Shown here piece after piece: positions 17,656 to 26,359 of a DNA stretch of 64,000 bases (position 1 is the first letter of the stretch; each line of letters opens with the position of its first letter). Under the pieces are notes generated by a model. The model saw nothing but the letters and a program-made list of their open reading frames with translations, had not been told where the DNA came from and did no database searches. The translations under genes were made by a program, and so were the position numbers. The DNA is from Bacteroidota bacterium (GTDB lineage: Bacteria; Bacteroidota; Bacteroidia; Palsa-965), in assembly GCA_006218065.1 (NCBI GenBank), contig VBWE01000015.1, forward strand, positions 1 through 64,000, given 5' to 3'.

Positions 17656-19263
17656 ATGCCTTTCCGTTCCACCAACATTCCTTTTTCCGAAACCGGCCAG
17701 TTCTCCAAACTGTTTCTCGATTATGTGCATGATGCGGAACGGGTACGCCCGTTTTACACGCATCGCTCGGACCTGCAGGGTTTCGCGGATGCGCTGCGTG
17801 AGTTGCAGTCACAATCGTTCGACCGGGAAACGCTCGCCGCGGTATTCGAAGAACAGGAAGCGGAGCAGCTCGCGAAGCGCCCGGAACTGGCCAGGCGCAT
17901 CGGCAGCCTGCGCAGTGCGAATACGTTTACGGTTTGCACCGGCCACCAGCTCTGCATATTTACCGGCCCGCTTTTTTTTATTTACAAAATCATTTCCGTC
18001 ATCAACCTGGCCGAAGCGCTGAAAAAACAATTTCCGCAAAACGATTTCGTGCCGGTTTACTGGATGGCTTCCGAGGACCACGATTTCGAAGAGATCAGTT
18101 CCGTGAACCTGTTCGGGAAAAAAATAAGCTGGCAGGCGGAAGCGGGAGGGCCCGTGGGGCGCATGTCCACAGCATCCCTGCAGCCCGTGCTTGCCGAATT
18201 GAAAACGGTACTCGGTGATTCGCCCGCCGCGCAGGAATTATTTGCCGTGATGGCTGCGGCCTACGATGGAAAAGTATCACTGGCGGTTGCCACACGCCGG
18301 CTGGCGCACACACTTTTCGGAAAATACGGGCTGCTGATCCTCGACGGTGACGATGCCCGCCTGAAAAAAATATTCCTGCCGCAGATCAGCGAAGAACTGC
18401 TGAACCAGCCGACGGAAAAAACGGTGTTGCAGGAATCGGCCGCGCTCGAAAAAGCCGGCTACGCTGCGCAGGTGAATCCGCGTCCGGTCAATTTGTTTTA
18501 CCATTCGGATACTTCCCGCGAGCGCATCGAAAAAAACGGCGATCAGTACCGCGTACTGGGTACGGATCTCGTTTTTTCAAAAGCGGAAATTACCGATACG
18601 GCTGAAAAGCATCCCGAACGTTTCAGTCCGAACGTGGTTACGCGTCCGCTTTACCAGCAAATGATCCTGCCGAATATCGCCTACGTGGGCGGCCCCGGCG
18701 AGCTGGCGTACTGGCTGCAGTACAAAACCATGTTCGGGGAAAAGAAACTGTTTTTCCCGGTGCTTGTTCCGCGCAACTTCGCCATGATCATCGATAAAGG
18801 TTCGCAGGAGCGGATGCAGAAGCTCGGTATTGCCGTGCCCGATCTGTTCGGCGACACGGAAGAGTTGGTGAAAAATTATGTCCGCAAAAACAGCAGCGCC
18901 ACACCCGACCTGTCGGAAGAAAAAGAAAAACTGAAAAGCGTTTTTGCCGCGGTCATTTCCAAAGCCACCGCGGTCGATGCCACGCTGCAAAAATCGGCGG
19001 AAGCGGAATTGCAGAAATCAATCAACGCGCTGGACGCATTCGAAAGCAAACTGCTGAAAGCGGAAAAGCAAAAGCACGAAACGGCGACTTCGCAACTTAG
19101 AAAACTGAAGGAGAAATTTTTGCCCGGCGGATCTTTGCACGAAAGGCACGATAATTTTATGCCCTATGCGCTGGCCGGCGGCTATGAAAAATGGATTGAT
19201 GAACTGAAAGAAGCTTTGCAGCCGTTTCATTATGACATGCTGCTGCTGGAAGTCAGCGGATAA
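17656..19263 (+). CDS. bshC: Bacillithiol synthase BshC (cysteine-adding)
   Basis: 535 residues, the usual BshC length. It joins cysteine to glucosaminyl-malate, the last step of bacillithiol, the low-molecular-weight thiol of many Firmicutes and Bacteroidota. Recognisable blocks are RPFYTHRSDL, VCTGHQLCIFTGPLFFIYK, VPVYWMASEDHDFEEI and VGGPGELAYWLQYK, then a C-terminal coiled coil (about 430-490) and a closing ERHDNFMPY. bshA and bshB are not in this window. Its 3' end overlaps the convergent T9SS gene by 11 bp. Confidence 0.93.
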   Translation: MPFRSTNIPFSETGQFSKLFLDYVHDAERVRPFYTHRSDLQGFADALRELQSQSFDRETLAAVFEEQEAEQLAKRPELARRIGSLRSANTFTVCTGHQLCIFTGPLFFIYKIISVINLAEALKKQFPQNDFVPVYWMASEDHDFEEISSVNLFGKKISWQAEAGGPVGRMSTASLQPVLAELKTVLGDSPAAQELFAVMAAAYDGKVSLAVATRRLAHTLFGKYGLLILDGDDARLKKIFLPQISEELLNQPTEKTVLQESAALEKAGYAAQVNPRPVNLFYHSDTSRERIEKNGDQYRVLGTDLVFSKAEITDTAEKHPERFSPNVVTRPLYQQMILPNIAYVGGPGELAYWLQYKTMFGEKKLFFPVLVPRNFAMIIDKGSQERMQKLGIAVPDLFGDTEELVKNYVRKNSSATPDLSEEKEKLKSVFAAVISKATAVDATLQKSAEAELQKSINALDAFESKLLKAEKQKHETATSQLRKLKEKFLPGGSLHERHDNFMPYALAGGYEKWIDELKEALQPFHYDMLLLEVSG

Positions 19264-20575
19264 ATTTAGCGCTGAGCTGGCGGACGCCGTCTGTTACGGA
19301 AACGAAATACAAACCGGTGTGCAGTTCCGTTGAAATTTCTTTCCGGAAAAAACCTTCGCTTTCGATATTTTCACACAAGACCAGTCTTCCTGCGGCGTCA
19401 TAAAAAGAAAGCAGCATATTTCCCGCTTTCAGCCCGGAGGCGGTGATTATGGTTTGCCCGTTATCGCCGGTACCGATGCTGATACTTCCGCCGGTATTGT
19501 TGAATTCCACCGGGGCAATACCGCTGTACGAAAATTCCCCGTTGAAATCCGTTTGCTTCAGGCGATAGTAGTTAATTCCGTCGTGCGGTTTCCCGTCGGT
19601 AAAATGGTAAGCCAGTGCCTGGCTGCTGTTTCCCGCACCTTCAACGGTCCCGATCGTTTCGAAATGCGTCCCGTCAACAGACCGTTCGATGGTGAAGTAA
19701 TCATTATTGATTTCTGAAGCGGTAGTCCAGCTGAGCGCAATATCTTTTTTCCCGGCATCTCCGCGGAAAGACAATAATTCAACCGGCAGGATGGTTGCGC
19801 AGGCGATATCGAAAGGCCATACTTCCAGGTCATCCACCTGCATGTGATGATCGTTGGCCCCGTCATCAGGTCCGCGCCAGCGCAGCCAGATTTCCTGGCC
19901 GTTGTTTACCGTTACCGTGATGCAGTCGGCCAATCTGCTCCGGTTGGTGCTGAGGTTGCCGTCGAGCGCTACGCGTTGTGCGGACGAGCCTGTGCAGGTA
20001 GCCAGCGTGCAGTTATGCAATTGCGAGAAAGCGAGGGAGGCCACATTGGTCCATGTGCCTGCTGTAATTGAAGTTGCACCGACCTGGTATTCGAAGTATT
20101 CCGTGTTGTTGCAATATGAACCGGCCGGGCAACCGGAAGTTCCGCTGTTCGTGTTTTCCGCGATCGACCATTGCTCGGCATAAAAGGCTACATATATGGA
20201 CGTGATTGTGGAACCCGTATTATTGACCAAACGAACACCATAGTAACAATCGTCGGTACCGCCTGACGACCGTGAGCCGATATTGCGGTCGCTTCCGCTG
20301 GCGATGATATATACACTGCCGCTGTTATCCACATTGGAGCCTAAGGGACCGCAGGATGCTTCGATGCGGGGAAGGTCGTCGGCTGTGGCATCCTGTTCGG
20401 CAACATACCAGCCTGCCAGCGTGGAGTTGTTGGTCCAGGTGGCCAGGGCGGCGCCATCGGTTGCGTTCGGAAGTGAATTGAAGTTTTCGGTGTATGCAGT
20501 ACCCATCGTGGCAAGGCTTACCTGTCCGAACGAAAGGACCGGGAACAACGATGTGAGAAACAATAATTTTTTCAT
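19253..20575 (-). CDS. Secreted protein with T9SS type A sorting domain
   Basis: 440 residues from MKKLLFL at 20575; an in-frame ATG three codons earlier is less likely. The signal peptide ends at SFGQ. Residues about 20-245 form a beta-sandwich-like region opening MGTAYTENFNSLP, a start often seen on extracellular nuclease-like and lamin-tail-type proteins. Residues about 265-355 hold the common LSWTTASEINNDYFTIERS segment that precedes T9SS tails. The last 75 residues (GLYFVSVTDGVRQLSAKFIR) are a type A sorting domain that takes the protein through T9SS to the surface. The main domain's activity is not recognised. Confidence 0.82.
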   Translation of the reverse strand: MKKLLFLTSLFPVLSFGQVSLATMGTAYTENFNSLPNATDGAALATWTNNSTLAGWYVAEQDATADDLPRIEASCGPLGSNVDNSGSVYIIASGSDRNIGSRSSGGTDDCYYGVRLVNNTGSTITSIYVAFYAEQWSIAENTNSGTSGCPAGSYCNNTEYFEYQVGATSITAGTWTNVASLAFSQLHNCTLATCTGSSAQRVALDGNLSTNRSRLADCITVTVNNGQEIWLRWRGPDDGANDHHMQVDDLEVWPFDIACATILPVELLSFRGDAGKKDIALSWTTASEINNDYFTIERSVDGTHFETIGTVEGAGNSSQALAYHFTDGKPHDGINYYRLKQTDFNGEFSYSGIAPVEFNNTGGSISIGTGDNGQTIITASGLKAGNMLLSFYDAAGRLVLCENIESEGFFRKEISTELHTGLYFVSVTDGVRQLSAKFIR

Positions 20576-20775
20576 CGCAATCAAGAAATGACAAAATTGA
20601 TTTTCTCAAGCGGTTTCAGTCGTTCTCCGGGGAGGAGACGCATCAAGGGTGCTCACCTGGGTAATACAAGCGTATAAGCAAATATAGGCAAGGGAGGGGA
20701 GACTTCCATTTAGCGGAGGTCAATTGATAATGAACATTTTGTGAACCGTTAGCCTGTCGAAAACGGCAAAAGAAA

Positions 20776-20800
20776 AACCCATTCCGGGAGGGAATGGGTT
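20776..20800 (-). terminator. Terminator of trmD-rplS
   Basis: AACCCATTCC (20776-20785) pairs with GGAATGGGTT (20791-20800). On the minus strand the stem is followed by TTTTTCTTTT, 22 nt after the rplS stop codon. Confidence 0.8.
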
Positions 20801-20821
20801 CTGCCTGTATTGCTGATGCAA

Positions 20822-21199
20822 CTATGCAGTTGCTTCTGTAGTTTCTTCGGTAAGCTGAATTTTTTCCTGGATACGGGCTTTTTTGCCGGTAAGTCCGCGG
20901 AGGTAGAAGATACGGGCGCGGCGGACAACACCTTTTTTCTTCACTTCGATCAGTTCGATGAAAGGCGAATGTATCGGGAAGATACGCTCAACACCAACGC
21001 CGTTGGAGATTTTGCGAACGGTAAACGTAGCTACGTGGTCGTGGCCGCGACGCTGCAGGACAACGCCGGTGAACATCTGAACGCGTTCTTTATCGCCTTC
21101 TTTGATTTTATAATGTACGGTTACGGTATCACCGGCTTTGAAAGCAGGGTGGTTTGTTTTTGTAACCAGTTCTTTTTCAACAAATTGCATTAAGCTCAT
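20822..21199 (-). CDS. rplS: 50S ribosomal protein L19
   Basis: 125 residues from ATG 21199 ([11 protein letters not shown]); a longer frame to 21238 has a non-homologous extension. L19 sits at the 30S-50S interface. The family blocks are visible: [47 protein letters not shown] and [24 protein letters not shown] short acidic, Thr/Glu-rich tail follows, as in other Bacteroidota L19. It follows trmD by 82 nt, a classic gene pair, and ends in a clear terminator. Confidence 0.96.
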   Translation of the reverse strand: MSLMQFVEKELVTKTNHPAFKAGDTVTVHYKIKEGDKERVQMFTGVVLQRRGHDHVATFTVRKISNGVGVERIFPIHSPFIELIEVKKKGVVRRARIFYLRGLTGKKARIQEKIQLTEETTEATA

Positions 21200-21281
21200 G
21201 ACTGATCGATTTTTAGTATTTCCCAAAAGGGAGCGCAAATATAGAGGATTTTTTTATTTCCGGGCAAAGTGCCGTTAAAAA

Positions 21282-21962
21282 TCATTTGTCTTTCAGCAAT
21301 TCCGGGCGTCTTTCCTTTGTCCGGGCCAGGGCCAGTTCGAGCCGCCATTTGTCGATATTGGCCGCATGGCCGGAAAGCAGGACTTCCGGCACTTTCCAGC
21401 CCCGGAACTCGGCCGGACGAGTATAAACCGGCGGCGCCAGCAAATTGTCCTGGAAAGAGTCGGAAAGGGCGGAAGTTTCGTCGCTGATCACGCCCGGGAT
21501 AAGCCTGATGATACTGTCGCAAAGCACCGCCGCAGCCAGTTCCCCGCCCGAAAGCACGTAATTCCCGATGGAAATCTCTTTGGTGATGAAATGCTCCCGC
21601 ACACGCTCGTCCACGCCTTTATAATGACCGCAAAGCACGATGATATTCCCCAGCGTGGACAGCCGGTTCGCCATGGGCTGGTCCAGCAGTTCGCCGTCGG
21701 GACTCATATAAATAACCTCGTCGTAGCTGCGCTGAGTTTTAAGTTCCTCGATACAGGCTGCGATCGGTTCCACTTTCATCACCATGCCCGCTCCGCCGCC
21801 AAACGGGTAATCGTCAACCGACTTGTGTTTGTCATCCGCATAATCACGCAGGTTCACCACGTTCACTTCAACCAGTCCCTTCTGCTGCGCGCGTTTCAGG
21901 ATGCTGTGTCCGAAAGGACTGTCGAGTAGTTCGGGCAGTACGGTTATAATGTCGATGCGCAT
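21282..21962 (-). CDS. trmD: tRNA (guanine-N1)-methyltransferase TrmD
   Basis: 226 residues, normal length. TrmD methylates G37 of tRNAs that read codons starting with C or G-rich boxes, preventing +1 frameshifts. The SPOUT trefoil knot region is clear: [27 protein letters not shown]-like (here [13 protein letters not shown]) and [19 protein letters not shown]. The N-terminus [21 protein letters not shown] is also typical. Promoter box TAGTTTTG at 21982-21989 is upstream; rplS follows in the same transcript. Confidence 0.96.
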   Translation of the reverse strand: MRIDIITVLPELLDSPFGHSILKRAQQKGLVEVNVVNLRDYADDKHKSVDDYPFGGGAGMVMKVEPIAACIEELKTQRSYDEVIYMSPDGELLDQPMANRLSTLGNIIVLCGHYKGVDERVREHFITKEISIGNYVLSGGELAAAVLCDSIIRLIPGVISDETSALSDSFQDNLLAPPVYTRPAEFRGWKVPEVLLSGHAANIDKWRLELALARTKERRPELLKDK

Positions 21963-21981
21963 GAATTGCGGGTCTGTTTTA

Positions 21982-21989
21982 CAAAACTA
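21982..21989 (-). promoter_or_regulatory. -7 promoter box of trmD-rplS
   Basis: TAGTTTTG on the minus strand, an exact TAnnTTTG match, 19 nt before the ATG at 21962. Confidence 0.55.
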
Positions 21990-22010
21990 AGGATTGCGGA
22001 CCAGATTTGA

Positions 22011-22120
22011 GATGTGAGGCTTGAGATATGAGACTTCTTGTAATACTGGAAGTGTGTACTGTTGTATGCTGTTTTTCAATGAATTAGTGTTTGTTATGTG
22101 GGTATCTCAAGTCTCACATC
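22011..22120. repeat. Inverted repeat, GAGATATGAGACTTGAG family, copy 2
   Basis: GATGTGAGGCTTGAGATA (22011-22028) pairs with TATCTCAAGTCTCACATC (22103-22120) with one mismatch. Further TGAGATGTGAG words flank both arms. Same word family as 16284-16400, with a different centre. Confidence 0.75.
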
Positions 22121-22173
22121 TCACATCTCATATCCGGAAAAGGTACGCCCGAAGGGGAATATGGTCCGTGTCG

Positions 22174-22308
22174 CTATTTCCCGAAAAAATGAAAGAAATG
22201 ATTCAGCAGCCAGAGCAGACCAACAACAACAATGATGATCGTGTACTGCAGAAAATCAGGAAAATGAGTCAGATATTTGTCGTAGAATTTTTTGAAGCCT
22301 TTTTTCAT
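22174..22308 (-). CDS. Small membrane protein, 44 residues
   Basis: A short gene reading MKKGFKKFYDKYLTHFPDF, then a single hydrophobic helix (QYTIIIVVVGLLWLLNHFF) and a short end. The basic N-terminus and one helix suggest a bitopic inner-membrane protein with its start inside the cell. Support for a real gene is a TACCTTTG -7 box at 22326-22333, 17 nt before the ATG. It is transcribed away from bioB. Much longer open frames to 23076 on this strand only run antisense through bioB. Function unknown. Confidence 0.65.
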   Translation of the reverse strand: MKKGFKKFYDKYLTHFPDFLQYTIIIVVVGLLWLLNHFFHFFGK

Positions 22309-22325
22309 CGTTGAAAGGAATTGGG

Positions 22326-22333
22326 CAAAGGTA
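22326..22333 (-). promoter_or_regulatory. -7 promoter box of the 44-residue gene
   Basis: TACCTTTG on the minus strand, an exact TAnnTTTG match. Confidence 0.55.
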
Positions 22334-22398
22334 AAATTTATACCCGTTCCTTGCTCTTTACCGAGGCAAAATGGATTTTGCCCACTGGCTAAAAAAAC

Positions 22399-22406
22399 TA
22401 TCTTTG
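22399..22406 (+). promoter_or_regulatory. -7 promoter box of the biotin cluster
   Basis: TATCTTTG, 19 nt before the bioB ATG at 22426, with a TTG at 22378-22380 in the right range for the -33 element. No BirA-type operator palindrome was recognised beside it. Confidence 0.6.
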
Positions 22407-22425
22407 TTAAACTCAGGAATCGTGT

Positions 22426-23439
22426 ATGACTGCTATTCGAAACAACTGGACAAAAGAAGAAATTCTTGACATTTATAACACGCCTTTGCTCGAACTGGTA
22501 TTCCGGGCGGCATCGGTGCATCGTGCGCACAACCCCACGGGTGAAGTGCAGGTAAGTTCTTTGCTTTCCATCAAAACAGGCGGCTGCCCTGAAGATTGCG
22601 GGTACTGTCCGCAGGCTGCCCGTTACCATACCGGCGTGGATGTGCATAAACTGCTGCCGCTGGACGAAGTGATGCAGGCCGCGGATAATGCGAAATCCGG
22701 CGGAGCCTCGCGCATGTGCCTGGGCGCTGCCTGGCGTGAAGTACGCGACAACCGCGACTTCGACCGCGTACTCGACATGGTGAAAGGCATCACGTCCAAA
22801 GGCATGGAAGTATGCTGCACGCTGGGCATGCTCACCGAAGAACAGGCGAAAAAGCTCGCCGACGCAGGTTTGTACGCCTACAACCACAACCTCGACAGCT
22901 CGGCTGAATTTTACGAAACCATCATCACCACGCGTACATATGACGACCGCCTGAAAACGATCGAACACGTACGGAACAGCGGGATAACTGTTTGCTCCGG
23001 CGGTATCATCGGCATGGGCGAAACCACCGACGACCGGATCGGTATGCTGCTTACGCTGGCCAATATGCCCAAACACCCGGATTCTGTTCCGATCAATGCG
23101 CTTGTACCCGTAGAAGGCACGCCGATGGAAGATCGTCCGCCGGTCCCGGTATGGGATATGATCCGCATGATCGCCGTAACGCGTATCGTGATGCCGGAAA
23201 CTGTTGTGCGCCTTTCAGCAGGCCGCCTGGAAATGAGCATGGAAGCGCAGGCCCTTTGTTTTATGGCGGGCGCCAATTCCATTTTCGCGGGTGATAAACT
23301 GCTGACTACGCCGAACCCGGAATTCAACCAGGACATGGACATGTTTCGCATACTCGGGCTCAGTCCGCGCGAAGCGTTTAAAAATAAAAAGACCCAGCCG
23401 GCGAAAGAACATGCGATGGAGCATGTGAATGCCCCGTAA
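22426..23439 (+). CDS. bioB: Biotin synthase BioB
   Basis: 337 residues. BioB inserts sulfur into dethiobiotin with radical SAM chemistry, the last step to biotin. The radical SAM cysteines are in [20 protein letters not shown] (CxxxCxxC). The second cluster's ligands lie in the [21 protein letters not shown] and [13 protein letters not shown] blocks, and the RLSAGR motif with its arginine ligand is present. The C-terminus ends shortly after [14 protein letters not shown]. First gene of a same-strand cluster with bioF, bioD and bioA. Confidence 0.97.
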   Translation: MTAIRNNWTKEEILDIYNTPLLELVFRAASVHRAHNPTGEVQVSSLLSIKTGGCPEDCGYCPQAARYHTGVDVHKLLPLDEVMQAADNAKSGGASRMCLGAAWREVRDNRDFDRVLDMVKGITSKGMEVCCTLGMLTEEQAKKLADAGLYAYNHNLDSSAEFYETIITTRTYDDRLKTIEHVRNSGITVCSGGIIGMGETTDDRIGMLLTLANMPKHPDSVPINALVPVEGTPMEDRPPVPVWDMIRMIAVTRIVMPETVVRLSAGRLEMSMEAQALCFMAGANSIFAGDKLLTTPNPEFNQDMDMFRILGLSPREAFKNKKTQPAKEHAMEHVNAP

Positions 23440-23460
23440 AACCGCATAAAACCGACAGTT

Positions 23461-24177
23461 TTGAAAAAACTGATACTGCTTCTCGCCCTGTTTTCCGTGC
23501 AATCCGCTTTTGCGCAGTTCGGATATTACCACGATCAGAAAGTGAACAAGGAGAAGTATTTCATCTCGCTCGGTTACGGATTGGGAACGGCCCGCTGGTA
23601 TTCCGACCTGACTTCCAGCGCGATTTACGACGCGAACGGCGCGGTAATCACTTCGGGCGACCTGAAATTCAAGGCGCGCAACCAGACGCAGCAGTACGAC
23701 CTGAACGTGATGTTCCCGATTGAGAATATACGTTACGGTCTCGGCCTCAGTTTCGAAACATTTTATCTCGACAAACTCGAACTCCAGCAGGCGATCAACA
23801 ATACCTCGCAGCAGAACCTGCTTTTCGATGAAAGCTTTCGTTTCGACAAACTGTACGGCCAGATCGAATATATTTTCTGGCCGGAAAGCAAATCCATGTT
23901 CTCGCTCAGTGCGAATATGCATGCGGGGTATTTCAGTTTCACGGGCGTGCAGCGCATCAACTTTTTCGGGAACGACGCCATTGCGCGCAGTCTTTTCATG
24001 AGCGTAAGCCCGTTGGCGGATATCCGCGTGTATCCACATTGCTATATTTTCGCGCAGCCGATGTTCGAGTATAAGAACTTCAAGAGCCAGGCGCTTGATG
24101 CTCCCGGCATCATCAAGCACAATATCATTACCTACAGTATCATCGCCGGTATCCGCATCGACGTTTCGAAAGAATGA
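23461..24177 (+). CDS. Outer-membrane barrel protein in the biotin cluster
   Basis: 238 residues with a signal peptide (KKLILLLALFSVQSAFAQF) and a pattern of amphipathic strands with aromatic ends (YFISLGYGLGTARWYSD, RYGLGLSFETFYLD), typical of small beta-barrels. The start is TTG at 23461; no ATG precedes the signal peptide. It sits 21 nt after bioB and 3 nt before bioF, so it is very likely co-transcribed with biotin synthesis genes. The family is unknown to me. A role in uptake of a biotin precursor is only a guess from context. Confidence 0.75.
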   Translation: MKKLILLLALFSVQSAFAQFGYYHDQKVNKEKYFISLGYGLGTARWYSDLTSSAIYDANGAVITSGDLKFKARNQTQQYDLNVMFPIENIRYGLGLSFETFYLDKLELQQAINNTSQQNLLFDESFRFDKLYGQIEYIFWPESKSMFSLSANMHAGYFSFTGVQRINFFGNDAIARSLFMSVSPLADIRVYPHCYIFAQPMFEYKNFKSQALDAPGIIKHNIITYSIIAGIRIDVSKE

Positions 24178-24180
24178 CGT

Positions 24181-25317
24181 ATGGAGACTCCGCTCCAGGC
24201 CGGAACCGCTAACGATTTTCTTTTGCAGGCGCTCAACAGGCGCAGGGAAGAAGGACTTCTGCGGAATTTACAAACCGAAAACGGCCTCATCGATTTTTGC
24301 TCCAACGATTATCTCGGGCTTGCCCGTTCCGAAGATTTGTTGTGCATGGCGGAAAAAGAATGGTCGCAATTGCTGCATAAAAAAAGCGGGTCGGGCGGTT
24401 CGCGCCTGCTCGCGGGGAATACGGCTTACGCCGAAGCCCTTGAAAAAGAAATCGCACAATTTCACCGCGCCGGATCCGCGCTCATTTTCAATTCCGGTTA
24501 CGATGCCAATGTCGGTTTGTTCAGCTGCGTGCCGCGCCGCAACGATACGATCCTGTACGATGAACTGATCCACGCTTCGGTGCGTGACGGGGTGCGGCTT
24601 TCCCCGGCCAAAGGATTCAACTTCCGGCACAACGATATGGCACACCTGGAATCGCGCCTGCAGAAAGCGGAAGGAACTTGTTTTGTTGCGGTGGAGTCGG
24701 ATTATTCCATGGACGGCGATTATTGTCCGCTGAAAGAAATTGCGGAACTGTGCAGCCGCTACAAAGCCCTGCTGATCGTGGACGAAGCGCATGCCACGGG
24801 CGTAACCGGGGAAAAGGGAGAAGGGCTTTCCGCCGCACTCGGACTGGAAAACGAAATTTTTGCCAGGCTGCATACGTTCGGGAAAGCCCTGGGCTGCCAC
24901 GGCGCAGCGGTTCTGGGAAGTCCCGCGCTGCGCGAGTACCTCGTTAATTTTGCGCGTTCGTTTATTTATACCACGGCGCTTCCGCTGCAAAGCCTCGTTT
25001 CTATCCGCTGCGCATACCGTTTTTTCCCGGCCATGCACCAGGAGCGGAAAAAACTGGCCGGGCTCGTTGATTTATTCCGGTCGGCATCCGGGGAAGCGGA
25101 ACTGGAACTCACACCGTCGGACGGGCCGATCCAGTGCATCCTGCAAAGCGGCAATACCCGTGCGCGTGAACTGGCCGGGAAAGCCCGTGAACAAGGATTT
25201 GATGTACGCCCGATACTGTCGCCCACCGTTCCCGAAGGAACGGAACGTATCCGCGTTTGCCTCCACGCCTTCAACACGCCCGGCGAAGTAAGCGGGCTGA
25301 TCGATTCATTCAGCTAA
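24181..25317 (+). CDS. bioF: 8-amino-7-oxononanoate synthase BioF
   Basis: 378 residues. This PLP enzyme of the alpha-oxoamine synthase family joins pimeloyl thioester and alanine, the first ring-forming step of biotin synthesis. Key blocks are LIDFCSNDYLGLA, GSGGSRLLAGNT, DEAHATGVTG (Asp and His contacting PLP), the lysine in HTFGKALGCHGAAVLGS that forms the Schiff base, and FIYTTALP. It starts 3 nt after the barrel gene. An alternative would be a related 2-amino-3-ketobutyrate ligase, but the bio neighbours settle it. Confidence 0.94.
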   Translation: METPLQAGTANDFLLQALNRRREEGLLRNLQTENGLIDFCSNDYLGLARSEDLLCMAEKEWSQLLHKKSGSGGSRLLAGNTAYAEALEKEIAQFHRAGSALIFNSGYDANVGLFSCVPRRNDTILYDELIHASVRDGVRLSPAKGFNFRHNDMAHLESRLQKAEGTCFVAVESDYSMDGDYCPLKEIAELCSRYKALLIVDEAHATGVTGEKGEGLSAALGLENEIFARLHTFGKALGCHGAAVLGSPALREYLVNFARSFIYTTALPLQSLVSIRCAYRFFPAMHQERKKLAGLVDLFRSASGEAELELTPSDGPIQCILQSGNTRARELAGKAREQGFDVRPILSPTVPEGTERIRVCLHAFNTPGEVSGLIDSFS

Positions 25318-25417
25318 AACGAATAAGGTGTTTGTAAAAATAATTGAAACAATTTTTTACCCTTTCTCGTTTTAAGGCTAAAAGGCTGATATTTGGCAAA
25401 CAGCTCGACCCTTCTTT

Positions 25418-26032
25418 ATGCGTAAAATATTTGTAACAGGAATCGGTACGGATGTCGGAAAGACAGTCGTATCCACCATCGTTGTTGAAGCTCTGCAAGC
25501 CGATTACTGGAAGCCTGTGCAAACCGGCAGTTACTTTTCCACCGACTCGGAAAAAATAAAGAAGAATATCAGCAACCAGAAAACGCGGATTCACCCGGAG
25601 ACATACGTACTCAAGCAGTACATGTCGCCACACGCGGCAGCCGAACTGGAAGGCGTGCGTATCGAACTGGATAAAATCGAACTGCCGCAAACCGATAACA
25701 CGCTCGTGATGGAAGGCGCCGGCGGTATTATGGTTCCGCTGAACGACGAGCATTTCATCGTGGACATCATTAAAAAATTCGATTGCGAAACCATTCTCGT
25801 TATACAAAACTATCTCGGCAGCATCAACCATTCCCTGCTTTCCATCGATGCGCTGAAATTCCGCAACATCAAAATCCTCGGTATCGTATTCAACGGTCCG
25901 CCGCACAAACTCTCCGAAGACATTGTCGTGAAATACAGCGGGCTGAAAGTACTCGGGCGCGTGAATAAGGAAAACGTGATTTCCCCCGAGGTGATTAATA
26001 AGTATGCTGCGGAGTTTCGTCCCAATCTTTAA
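25418..26032 (+). CDS. bioD: Dethiobiotin synthetase BioD
   Basis: 204 residues. BioD closes the ureido ring of dethiobiotin using ATP and CO2. The P-loop is in VTGIGTDVGKTVVST, the KPVQTG block follows, and MEGAGGIMVPL is the second signature. The C-terminal half (VIQNYLGSINHSLLSIDAL, GIVFNGPP) is standard. It lies 100 nt after bioF and is followed by a large hairpin element, so bioA may be partly separate. Confidence 0.95.
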   Translation: MRKIFVTGIGTDVGKTVVSTIVVEALQADYWKPVQTGSYFSTDSEKIKKNISNQKTRIHPETYVLKQYMSPHAAAELEGVRIELDKIELPQTDNTLVMEGAGGIMVPLNDEHFIVDIIKKFDCETILVIQNYLGSINHSLLSIDALKFRNIKILGIVFNGPPHKLSEDIVVKYSGLKVLGRVNKENVISPEVINKYAAEFRPNL

Positions 26033-26098
26033 GTAACCGTTTCATTCCGGAGTCCGTTTTTCATGCAGGTTCATGGAAACGGAATACGTTTATGCAAT

Positions 26099-26283
26099 TA
26101 AAGGGCAAAAAGCAAAAGGCAAAAGCAAAGAATAACAAGACGTCACACTGAGCGAAGACGAAGTGTGTGTAACGCGGTCTCTTTTACACGCACTTCGTCT
26201 TCGCTCAGTGTGACGTTATCGTTTTTTATTATTTATTAAGATGGGAGATATTTATCATTTTTGCTTTTGCCCTTTGCTTTTTC
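26099..26283. repeat. Nested inverted repeat between bioD and bioA
   Basis: The centre is a very strong hairpin. 26141-26165 is a perfect 25-nt reverse complement of 26191-26215 (core CACACTGAGCGAAGACGAAG), extending to 32-nt arms (26141-26172 and 26184-26215) with one mismatch and an 11-nt loop. Outside it, AAAGCAAAAGGCAAAAGC words on the left (26104-26130) face TTTTGCTTTTGCCCTTTGC on the right (26259-26280). The same outer word family surrounds a different inner palindrome at 34936-35083. Confidence 0.85.
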
Positions 26284-26346
26284 TGAACCCCGCACATATT
26301 GAAAAACCTTCTTCCATTTAAAGCGACCCAGTTTTAAACGACACAC

Positions 26347-26354
26347 TATCTTTA
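26347..26354 (+). promoter_or_regulatory. -7-like box of bioA
   Basis: TATCTTTA, one base from TAnnTTTG, 5 nt before the ATG at 26360; suggests that bioA has its own nearly leaderless transcript. Confidence 0.45.
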
Positions 26355-26359
26355 CGGTC

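Noticed and set aside
22021-22314. 97-residue plus-strand frame
   Set aside because: Its first half is coded by the inverted repeat and the rest is antisense to the better supported 44-residue membrane protein gene.
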